Program-made: the position numbers and the translations under genes
Shown here: positions 54,441 through 64,000 of the stretch, piece after piece
Layout of the letters: each line of letters starts with the position of its first letter
Position numbering within the stretch: the stretch's first letter is position 1
The notes under the pieces: model-generated
What the model saw: the letters and a program-made list of their open reading frames with translations, nothing else
The model's database searches: none
Told to the model about the DNA's origin: nothing
Source: Mesodorylaimus sp. YZB2_4
Taxonomy: Eukaryota; Nematoda; Enoplea; Dorylaimida; Dorylaimidae
Direction: 5' to 3'
Assembly (NCBI GenBank): GCA_030248295.1
Contig: JASANH010001563.1
Span: forward strand, 744,001 to 808,000
DNA length: 64,000 bases

Positions 54441-54667
54441 TGTCTAAAACGTACTGCTTTTTGTCTTTGAAAGTTTGGAGACACGCTCAAATCGTTGAAC
54501 CAAAAGAGTACTCTCAAGACTGCAAAACCCACAAAAATGGACTGCGATAGCAGTGCATGGTGCGGCCTCATCAAGGAGAAAAGGCTGCCTTCCTCCCAAA
54601 GGAGCGGCAAGGTCGTCGCTCCTTCTATCAACGGAAGGAATGCAACCTGCGTGCCTCGGCGAGTCGG

Positions 54668-54755
54668 AGAGAATGATGCATACTCTACCATGGCTGGGAG
54701 ATGCCAACCTCTCGGGTTGATGTTCAGCCGTATGGATGGTCGTACGGCTTGCCCG
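54668..54755 (+). repeat. Dispersed repeat, copy 2
   Basis: Contains CATACTCTACCATGGCTGG and AACCTCTCGGGTTGATGTTC, matching the repeat at 55657-55775 in order. Confidence 0.55.
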
Positions 54756-54910
54756 CTCCAGTCGGAGTTGTCGTCCTCTCCTGTGCCTGCCAGATTCGGT
54801 TGCATTACGAACAAAAGGTATGGTCACAAAGTTTTGACATGTCCCCTTGCAAGTGCTCGCCTGACTCTGCAGGTAATGCTTGCCCTTGGCTCCCACTGGG
54901 ATCTCAGAAA

Positions 54911-54981
54911 TGGGCTCAACACAAGCAACTTATCTGCAATCCACGTGCAGAAAACAATTGAACGCATCCTCGTTCCAATAC
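54911..54981 (+). repeat. 71-nt direct repeat, copy B
   Basis: Begins TGGGCTCAACACAAGCAACT; partner of 54370-54440. Confidence 0.85.
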
Positions 54982-55656
54982 CAATCCGTACTGTCCGTAG
55001 TTGTACCACAGCGAAGCACTCCCGAAGTTGACCAATAGCAAGAGCAGACAAGGTTTTGTTTAAAGTTGGCAAGTCAACAAGATCGGCAGAGAAGAATTGC
55101 AACCAATTTGGGCGTGGGCAGAGAAGCCCATCCTCCCGGCCACCAAGTCATGTGGTACCGATCGCACCAGCCCCACCTACACAATGTACAGTATCGCACA
55201 GACAGAGGTCCATTGAAGTTTTCGTGATCCTTAATTTTGCAATGTAGAGAGTTAAGATTTCAAAATGTATGTTTAGGATCACTCATCGTTGATATGTACC
55301 CCTCAGAGGAATCGAGAAAGATGAAGACTGACCTGCTGGTTAGGTTAAGACAAGCATTTTGTGCCAGCGCAGTAGCTAATGTGGTCTACAATTTTAGACT
55401 GATTTTACTTTATCGATGTTATGTTTTCCTGTGGCGAGTATGCTGTCAGGCTTTACTTATTCTGTCCTTCACCAACCATTCTGCAAACTGCAGCCCAATA
55501 TTACTGTATCTTGTGGCAAACCGGAGTCAGCAAGAAACTGACCTTGAAAAGCGACATGACACTTTGCATATACAGTCTGGTGTACTGTACTCACAATAAT
55601 AAATATATACAATCTGCCAGTGAACACTAGGGGTGGTACCCCCCCCCCCCCCCCGC

Positions 55657-55775
55657 CTGGTAGGCCATGGCGAGTGGGAGGGAGTAATCGATACTCTCCC
55701 CTGGCTGTGGGAGAGGTCAACCTCTCGGGTTGATCTTTCAGCCGTAGGTATAGTCGCAAGACTTGCCTGCTAGCC
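55657..55775 (+). repeat. Dispersed repeat, copy 3 (longest)
   Basis: Follows a run of about 17 C. Contains CTGGTAGGCC, TAATCGATACTCTCCCCTGG, AACCTCTCGGGTTGATCTTT and ACTTGCCTGC. Copies of parts lie at 1661-1730 (inverted) and 54668-54755. Confidence 0.55.
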
Positions 55776-55937
55776 AGGCTTGGTCACAATGGGGTCCTAA
55801 AATCTTATGAGACCCTTGTCTTGTTAGACATGCGAAACGAAAAGGCAGACGACGGCACACATATTTTCGGTTTGACAAAACGGTGCATGAACGTCTGAGG
55901 AGAAAAATAAGCTTAGCGATATCTGGCTCTTTCATCT

Positions 55938-56680
55938 TCATTCGGATATAGAAACGAAATCCTAAAACGATAAAATAAAAATCGCGTCTTATTTTTTGCA
56001 GGTCCTACTTGTTTTAATTTCGTTAGCGTGCTCAGAAAAGTCTTAGCTTTATCGATCGGCACTTCGAATAAAAGTGGGGAGCCGCTGTACATTTCCATGC
56101 GTATCTGAAGAATTGGTTTGTCCAATTGACCGGCCGAATCGGTGGCTAGAATAACCTATAAGAATCATTAGCTATTTTCCTCTAAAAATCCTGCACAAAC
56201 CCAGCAGCATATTCAATAATTTAAAATTCATTGTGTCCCATTATCGATAGGCCTATTGCTTTTTTGGTGGTTATATACTTGAGAGCCAACAAAATTTTCC
56301 AAGTCCAACAGATAAAAAATATTTCATCCCCACAAAATGCAGCCGTACAGACAAAACAGCTTCAAAATACAATTTGCGATGTCCTGAATCCAGCACATTC
56401 AGGTTGCGTGCAAAAAGAATTAGGCCTAGGGATAATATTGCAGAGTCTGCAGTTTTCGGACACTTTGTTGTAACTGCATTTGAACTAGGTCATTTTTACA
56501 TTCGGCACAGAAGGAGAGCCATGGGGAAATTGGCATACGGTATTTACCGTACCGTACAAGCCTTACTTTCACTTTCCAGTCGAATTCTTTTACGACAAGA
56601 ATTTGTGAAGAATCGTGCATCCTCGAAAATGATTTCTCGGAAAGGCTTCCAACAACTTCAAACTGACTTTTGCGACGTTA
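55938..56680 (-). CDS. COMM-domain protein (COMMD family, COMMD8-like), C-terminal part
   Basis: Three exons read on the minus strand: about 56680-56567, 56155-56009 and 55938-55961 (last exon, ends TGA at 55938). Joined they give VVKEFDWKVKVILATDSAGQ, LDKPILQIRMEMYSGSPLLF and EVPIDKAKTFLSTLTKLKQ, then DFVSISE. The EFDWKVK start, central PILQIRM strand and L-rich final helix are the hallmark layout of the COMM domain. COMMD proteins assemble into the Commander complex for endosomal recycling and affect NF-kB. The N-terminal helical domain and start codon were not located; they should lie upstream of 56680. Exon phases agree at both junctions (both phase 0). COMMD8 is the closest by memory, but the subtype is not secure. 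Confidence 0.65.
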
Positions 56681-57691
56681 TTTACTTACTTCTCGACACA
56701 ACGAAACGTCCTTCCTTCCTTCTTGGTTGGCAACATCTCCTAGAACGCAATCCGCGCTCCTAGCATACATTTTGAACACCCTTTCCCGCCAGTTTGCAGT
56801 AAGCAGTTTTCAACCTTATACCTATTCTGCACGGGGAATCGCGCAATTTGCTGCCCTTGGTCGGAGAGAAGAGAAGGGAGAAGTGCACAAAAGAGAAAAG
56901 AAGAATTGTCGATGCGGAAGTTTTGCGAGGTTATTGGATGTGGCAAAGAAAACTTTGTCTTCCTGGGAATGCTTCATGGGCCTACTGGTAAGTCTTGCCT
57001 ATAGGTATGTATGTGGTGGAGGTGAAACCTGGTGGTGGTACGTACACGGGCATAAGGGACATATGAAGTGCAGACGAACCTACTCTGCATCCACCAAGGT
57101 GTAAGGAGGGCGTCGTTGATTTTATCCATTTAAACATAGCGAATGCAATGCATCGAAGACTCACGCGCCATGCCATCACCAGTTCCTGGTCCACCGATGA
57201 GGATGCTTCACAGATTCTGGTTTTCTTCTTTGTTATTGATTAGATAATAGGCCTGCAGCCTGCTGCTTGTCACTCATCATTTGCGTACAGTACGCATAGC
57301 CCAATATAATATGAAATGCCTTCATTCGTTACGCCAGTAGAGCGATACATCGCCACATTCTGTGCGGTCTCCAGTAAACTCGCTGCTCGCTGACTTCGGT
57401 ACTTACAGAAGTATGTAATTAGCCTTTATTGTTCACAAGTTCTCAGTTAGCCTATACATCCCAACTCTGCAGAACATATCAGTCAAAACTCATATGTGCC
57501 CTTTGGGCCGCTGTGAAAAAATAGAAGTGTCCTGTGTTGCAGTCGTGCGGGTTTCTCAACAAGACAGAGTGCCCTGATGTCGCGCATGTTTTAAGGCTTC
57601 TAGTGCGCAATACTTACAGTATACTGTACTCTGCTGGAGTCGGGTTAACTGCCTCGAACAGATTTGTACGATCGTCTTACAGGACGCAAAA
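56681..57691. other. Region upstream of COMMD and RdRP copy 2
   Basis: Should contain the missing 5' exons of the COMMD gene (minus) and the promoter and 5' UTR of RdRP copy 2 (plus). I could not identify them. Confidence 0.4.
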
Positions 57692-60600
57692 ATGGATACC
57701 TTGCAAGCGGGTGAAGCGGTTGGAACGGACGAAGGCAGTAAACCGCCCTTGATAGAAGTCAGGCTAACGGTTCCTTCGAGTGGTCGAACAGTCGACCTGA
57801 TCAAATACGAAATTCGTTCTCAAGTGGAAGCAACCGGTGCGGTGATCGACTCTGATCCGTTGCCCTTCCTGCCGTCAGCTCAGGTATGAACAGGCCAACG
57901 TCACAATAGGCTCGCTTAAAGTTCGCTCCTTCTTGCAGGCGATGTACGAAGAAGAGATCTTGGAAGCGGTCTTTCCGATTCGCTACGGCTGTGCGTACTA
58001 CACAGTTCGCGAAGCGTCCATCGCCTTTGCTCGAAGGTGGTGCCCGACAGTCGGCCACGGATTGCACGAGGCCGTCCGTCTGGAATTTCTCAGCCCAGAT
58101 TCGTTTTATCTTCGCTGCAAGCCCAATCATTTCAACGTGGCTGCCGCCAGCTTCTCCTTCGGCTCATTTCGAAATTACGGCGTGTTCGAGGACCACTACG
58201 AAATGGTGGGTGGTCCGAGGCCGATTGTGCTCGACTTTCAGCACGATTGCAATCGAATGGATTTGTATTGCATGTACCAGGCCAACGACCCCGAGCCACG
58301 GCATCAACGCGGCGCTCGAAACGGGCCCCGCATCTTGATTAACCGACTCAACTACAATTATTCCTCGATTCACTCGATCGTGGTCGATTACGCGGGCTTG
58401 TATCCGGGCGACGACTCGAAGAACGGGAATCCGGAACTGGCGACCGTGCTCTACATTCGTCTCAAACATCCCCCCAAGATCGAAGCTGCCTGGGGCAAGA
58501 CCTTTCAGTCAAACAATCGTGCCACCGCGAGTGCCATGACCGCCTTCGAGTCGTGCATGCTCAATCGTAGGGCAGTTCGATACGATCGTGTTCGAGAATT
58601 ACTCGACTGCGACTGGGAAACGATCGGCAAGTGCAACGTGCTCAAAGTGGTCCTGCGTAAGTTCACTGCGGGCGCCGAGGACGAACGACGAAACCGAGGT
58701 GGAATGGGCGACAACGAAGACGACTGGCACGATTCGGTCAACGAAATACTGAGCCGACTGAGGACTCGCACCTCGTGCCGAGTCTATTATACGGGAATAC
58801 GGAACAAACCGGGCTATCCCCCGGGCGTCACGGTAAGACAAGTGCGGGTTCTGCCGCCCGAACTCGCAGCAAATGACGTTTTTCAGATCAGCGAGCATTT
58901 TCTTCCTTCGTTCAAGTGCTATTACTTACTGAAGGCTTTGGTGGCAACGCGGACTTTCACTATCGAAGACCAGGTCACGCCGCCCTTCTTCGGTTACGTG
59001 CGTTCCTGCGTGATTCAGAACGAACGCGCTGCGGAGATCGCCTTGAGTCAATTGTTGGCCGCGGCTGATGAAAATCGATATTTCAGTTTGATGAACGCCT
59101 TTCGCAAAATTTTCGAAGTTTATTGTAACGAGGCCGCGGTGTATTCTCAGAATGGTCAGACTGGGGCGACGGCTGGGAAGAACCAGAAACGGTCGACCAA
59201 CGTGGCTGTCACCTTCGAAGACGAACCGGTCAGACCTTGATTCCTGCTGCCAACAGCATTCAGACTGCTTTTCGATTTCAGATTGCCAAAAACTGCGTGA
59301 AAGTTCGAAAGTTGGTCGTGACTCCGACTCGGGAAATGCTGCTGGCGCCGGAAGTGATTGTGTCGAATCGAATTTTGCGCAAATTCGGCGAGGAGTACGC
59401 TCTGCGAGTGGTGATCAGGGATGAAGACGGGCAGAAAATTCACGGGGCGCGGATCAAGAACGATGTTTTGCGGGTAAGTGGATCCGGCAGTGATGGGATG
59501 GGGTTGACACGCAAAAATTTCCATCAGGGTTCGACTTTGACGGAGGTCACGAGAATGAGCCGGTGTCTGGTGGCGCCCTCTCTGCGCAGGGGAAGTAGAA
59601 TAACTGCGGGAGGATGAGGAGATTCGTATTTCGAACAAGGCGATATTTAGGTATCAAAAGGGAGGACTTGAATATCAGGTACATGGCATCGGCAGCTCAT
59701 GCGTGGTAACAACATGCCGTTTCAATAGTCGTCCCTGCAGTATGCAGTTTCTGCTTTGCCCCACTTTTCGTATTTTTCACTTTAAAAAGCAGTGCGGCAA
59801 AGCAATGAAGTGGTAAAACCAACCCCGACTTCGTCCCTGATGAGGCCTCATCCCGATCGCTAGTTCTGAGGAGCAAGCAGATGTGCCATCTGTGCCATGC
59901 AGACTGTTCTGAGTTTACCTTCGTAATGGGTGCTCTAACTACCGTTTTGGTTGCAGAATTGGCTGACCAACCTCATGACAAAAGAATTCATTATCGGAGA
60001 GCGCCGGTATCGCTTCCTCGGCTGGTCCAACTCGCAGCTGCGGGACCACGCCTTCTACATGTACGCGACAACGCCGGACAGAAGCGACATAGCGACCATT
60101 CGAAAGTGGATGGGCGATTTCACAGCCATCCAGAATGTGCCCAAGCTGATGTCCCGAATGGGGCAGTGCTTCACGCAGGCACAGACGTCGCTGGACCTGC
60201 CGTGGGAGGGCGGGCTGATCGGAGAAGAGGACGATATTATGGGCGGCGATCCGGACCCAATCACGGGAGAGCTCTATTGTTTCTCGGATGGCATCGGGCG
60301 TATTTCGAAGAAATGCGCGGAAGAAGTGGGAGGTGAGAGCCCTCGAGTGCTGACTGTTGACTCGGCTTCTTTGCAGGTGTGCAAGCAACTGGACGTGACG
60401 CCCGTTCGTTCGGCCTACCAGATTCGCTACGCCGGTTTCAAAGGCATGCTCAGCGTGGATCCGTCGATGGACAACGATCCGAGTGGAAAATGGGTCATGC
60501 TGCGGAAAAGCATGCACAAGTTCGAGTCGGACAAGAGCCATACTTTGGAGATTGTCAAGTACAGCATGCCCAGTAAGTCGCCGTGCTTTGCTTGTGGACG

Positions 60601-63600
60601 CCCTCGAGAGGGACATATTTCAGGCCCGGTGTATTTGAATCGGCCGCTGGTGATGATCCTGGATCAAGTGAGCGAGAAGACGTTACGTGGAAGGCCGAGG
60701 GATGGCGCTGCTGCCGGGCTGTCGGAAAACGTGCATCGCAAGGTGTGCAATCGCATTCACGAACTGTTGGACGACGAGTTGTTTTCCATGGCCGACATGC
60801 TGGTGGACGAAAAGGCCAGCGTGGCCGCACTGACGACGCGGACGACTCTGAAGATTGACTTTCGGCGACTCAAGGAGGCCGGCTTCACACTGACCACCGA
60901 GCCCTTTTTCCGCGGCCTTTTGTTGGCCATTCACCAGTACACGATCAGTAAGTGCAGCCCTGGTGCCCGGGAGGACGAACAGGGTGTTCCCTTTTAGAGC
61001 AGCAGCTGTGGAAGCAGAAGATCGAGGTGCCGCCCCACTTGGGCCGGACCCTGTACGGCGTGTTGGACACGACCAAGCTGTTGCAGTACGGCCAGGTGTT
61101 TGTGCAATATTCGAAAGATCTGAACAAGCCGGGCGAGGAGCTGATTGTGGTTGAAGGTAGGATGAGCGTTGTGGGATTAGAGGATACGAGGGGCAGTCGG
61201 GATGAGTTGCCCACGCCAAAAAGAAGGGCAGAGTTGCTACTCATGTCTAGCTAACTTTAGCTAGCGTCCGTTTTAAAGGACAGAGGCTGGCAGATTGCTG
61301 CTCTCACTTTAAGGCGATGTGATGGTGACGAAGAACCCGTGCATCGTGCCGGGGGACGTGCGTATCTTCAAGGCCATGCCAGCTTCGGTGGTGCCGGGGC
61401 TGGCGCACATGTTCGATGTAATCGTGTTTCCTCAAAATGGACCGAGGCCGCATACTGACGAGATGGCTGGTGAGAACAGTTTCAAACCTGTCCCTCCCTG
61501 CAGCACTCGAGGCTGTGTGTTGGCATTTAGGCTCTGACCTGGACGGCGACGAGTACTCGGTCTACTGGGATCCAATTTTGATGTTTGACGAGCGGCAAAT
61601 GCAGAAACCAATGAATTTCCCAAAGAACAAGCCGACTGACGTGGAGGGTGGAGTGCAGGCGAGTGTTTATATTATCTGTCGTCGATGCGGTCTTAGGACT
61701 TGTTTCAGGACAGGCACATGGTCGAGTTCTTCACTCGTTATTTGCAGCAAGACAGTATCGGGTCGATATCGAATGCTCACTTGGCCACTGCCGACCGGGA
61801 AGGCCTGTTCAGCGAAAAGGCCATGGCGATCGCAGTCAAGCAGTCCATGTCGGTCGATCTACCGAAGACGGGCGTTCCCGCGGAGCCATTGACCATGGAC
61901 GAGAGGCCGTACATTTGGCCCGATTTCTTCGAGAAGTACCATCAGCCGATGTATCGAAGTCAGCGCCTGGTGGGCAAGCTGTACAGGTATGGGCGTGTCA
62001 GAGCTAGTCTCGAGGTTCGACTCGGGGGACTCCTCTTACAGGCGTGTGAAGAATGCGTCGGATATTATCCGCCTGGGCCAAGATTCGATTTCGCGCCCGT
62101 CGGGGGATCGAAGCTGGTTCGACGAGCACCTGGTAGTCCCCGGCTTTGAGCAGTTCCAGGACGACGCCATTCTGCTGCGCAACCAGTATTGCCAGTACTT
62201 GCAAATGTTGCTCGATCAGTACGGCGTTGCGGACGAGTCCAGCTTGATCTCTGGTCACATGGTGGTCATCAAGAATCGGCTGTCGGACGGGGAGAAAGAG
62301 GACTTTAGCATGTTCAATACGGAGAAGATAATCGGCTGGCGAATGTCGCAGGTTAATCGCAAGTTTCGACTGAAATTTTTCGACGAAGACATCGGGGCTG
62401 AAAGCGAAGAATTGCTCGAGCATCCGACCGAAGCCATGCAACAGAAGGCGAGCGCCTGGTACGTGGTCACGTACGGACAGCAGCAGGCGCTGCGAGGCCG
62501 GGTCATGCTCAGCTTCCCGTGGATCGTGTGGGAGGTGCTGAGGTACATTAAACTGAGGCGCACTTTCGAAACGTACGCGCGTCGAATGCAAGAACGGATC
62601 ATCGATCCGACGGCGGAGGTGCTGGCCAGGACGATCGAGGTAAGTGCGCTTTTTTGGTGTTACATTCGTGTCGATTTCGGGTTTTGGTTTCAGGAGTATT
62701 GCACTCGTGCGAGGGACGATGTGGATCGTTTAATCAAGGTTGTTACGGAGGCCGAAACGCAGGATGCGAGGAGCGGCGACGTGGCCACTTTCTACACCAG
62801 GGTCTACCAGCCGGACTTTGGACATCTGCTGGCTGTGGTCCTGCACTGGGCCGAGAAAGAGATAGGCTTCGAGAAAGAGAACTCGCTGAAGCCGATTTAC
62901 ATCGCCCGTCTGCTGGTCGACTTTTGTCAACAGCGCCAGTACTTGGAGAAGAGATCGGTGTTGGAAGAAGAGCAGTCGACGTCGCCCAAGCATTTGGTGT
63001 CGATCGGGGACATTCTGCTGGATTTCTTGAAGTACTTGGCTTCGTTCAAGCACCGCGAATCGATTACGCGGAAAATATGCGACGACGAGGCCACCATCCA
63101 TTTGAGGCGTCGTCAACTGCGTTGGATTGGACAAGTGGCCTTCAAATCGTACAACCACGTGGCCTGGACCAATCGCTTCGACAGTTTGCATTTGCAGAGT
63201 AAGATCGGTTTTGGTGACCCTGCTTCGAAGTAAATTAGTTTTTATGGGTTTAGACGAAAGTCGAATGGCGAGGGCGGCATTGGCTTGGGACCGAGAAGAA
63301 ATGGAGGCCATCACGGTGTTGTTGGATTTTTCAGTCATCCGGAGGGTGCCCGATGAAGAAGTGGAGAAGCGTTTGAAGATGTGGTCTGGTGCTGACGACG
63401 TCCGTATTCGCCATAAAACTGTAAGTGTGCTTATTACGCACTGTACATAGATAGCATTGGAGGGTTGTTGTTGGCCAAAAGCATTTGTCTGACTGCCGAA
63501 TGTGCCTGTTGAGTGATCACATGACTAAACGCCAATGCGCACTCGAGGGTGAAGGGGCACATTACACACGAAAAGATTCATCACCGCGAGTCGAACACTC

Positions 63601-63883
63601 GCCTGTAACTCCCGTGAGCATACCTGAATTCAAGATGGGCGGGCTGGTTGATGTGGATGGCTTTTGCTCATAGCTAATTATACAATATTAGGGGGTCTGG
63701 GGTGTTTGAATTCGTTATGGGCGAAAAAAATCGGTGCTCTTTTCATTTTAGAATGACGAATATTTGGTGACGGCTGCGGGAACGTTAGAAGCTCGCCAGA
63801 TGTTGCGCGACATTCTACTGTCGGAGAATTTGAGTGACTGCATTGTGGAGAATAAGAATCCGTTGTTGGATCAGGAATACTAA
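57692..63883 (+). CDS. RNA-dependent RNA polymerase, cellular RDR/EGO-1 type, copy 2
   Basis: Fourteen exons match copy 1 one for one: 57692-57883, 57939-58832, 58887-59228, 59282-59473, 59957-60572, 60624-60947, 60998-61156, 61314-61469, 61531-61658, 61709-61986, 62042-62639, 62694-63198, 63254-63420 and 63752-63883. That is about 1560 aa, or 1543 if 60326-60376 is spliced. Exons 4, 7, 8, 9, 10 and 13 have exactly the same lengths as in copy 1. The catalytic GSDLDGDEYS is intact (residues about 961-965), as are FSDGIGRISKK, AYQIRYAGFKG and FPQNGPRPHTDEMA. The enzyme should make secondary small RNAs from target templates. The coding sequence looks more GC-rich than copy 1, and introns are mostly shorter. 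The exon 9 donor is GC (GCGAGT) instead of GT. The N-terminus is 11 codons longer and exon 3 ends with an extra Gln/Thr/Ala-rich stretch absent from copy 1. Confidence 0.93.
63525..63625 (-). repeat. tRNA-derived SINE-like repeat in RdRP copy 2 intron 13
   Basis: On the minus strand: CTCACGGGAGTTACAGGCG, B-box TGTTCGACTCGC, then TCTTTTCGTGTGTAATGTG and CTTCACCCTCGAGTGCGCAT. The body is nearly the same as at 47897-48035. Copy 1 has no repeat in its corresponding intron. Confidence 0.65.
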
Positions 63884-64000
63884 GGTCGGGGATAATTTTC
63901 GGGATAAAATGTTACTAACCACGACGTTTGAAGTACTGGGTATGTCAAGGGGTAATATCGTGTAGTAGACACAAGTGAAAGGTTTTGTTTTTTCTGTTTC

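Noticed and set aside
1-64000. CRISPR arrays, bacterial operons, prophage
   Set aside because: The window is intron-bearing animal DNA; no regularly spaced direct repeats or bacterial gene layout were seen.

Overview
The window is animal nuclear DNA. Protein-coding genes are split by spliceosomal introns, mostly 45-120 nt with GTAAGT-type donors and TTTCAG-type acceptors. There is one canonical tRNA gene, and the spacers are rich in tRNA-derived SINE-like repeats and inverted-repeat elements. Two cellular RNA-dependent RNA polymerases, a DEG/ENaC channel and an MSP-domain protein sit together at middling GC with T-rich acceptors. That points to an ecdysozoan, most likely a nematode, with a tardigrade or another small invertebrate still possible. 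The species is not determined here.

Layout. Minus strand, 30-14313: a TRIM-NHL protein of the thin/NHL-1/TRIM32 type (5594 to 30), a single C2H2-finger protein (10305 to 9328) and the F-box/kelch protein FBXO42 (14313 to 11035). Plus strand, 17163-19656: a DEG/ENaC channel. Minus strand, 20250-25805: a Thr-rich secreted protein, a vWA-like single-pass membrane protein and a rhodopsin-like GPCR. Plus strand, 28745-41922: RdRP copy 1 (14 exons), a dual-specificity phosphatase and ETFDH (11 exons). Minus strand near 42.3-42.8 kb: an MSP-domain protein. From 43 to 57.6 kb genes are sparse: tRNA-Asp(GTC), a secreted two-domain Cys-rich peptide, a dead CR1-like retrotransposon, a COMMD-family gene and several repeats. 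Plus strand, 57692-63883: RdRP copy 2 with the same 14-exon structure.

The most notable system is the pair of RdRP genes, of the kind that amplify small RNAs in RNA silencing. They keep every exon boundary but are broadly diverged. Superimposed on that divergence are sharply bounded near-identical tracts (about 560, 161 and 48 nt), which look like gene conversion. Copy 1 carries a 1.85-kb TIR transposon with a TTA target duplication in intron 1, where copy 2 has only a 55-nt intron. Copy 2 uses a GC-AG intron where copy 1 uses GT-AG. Both copies contain an identical in-frame 51-nt segment that behaves like a cryptic intron.

The remaining genes are ordinary housekeeping or signalling genes with no clear functional link to the RdRPs. 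Exon models were built by eye from splice sites, frame and remembered family conservation. No search or alignment program was run.
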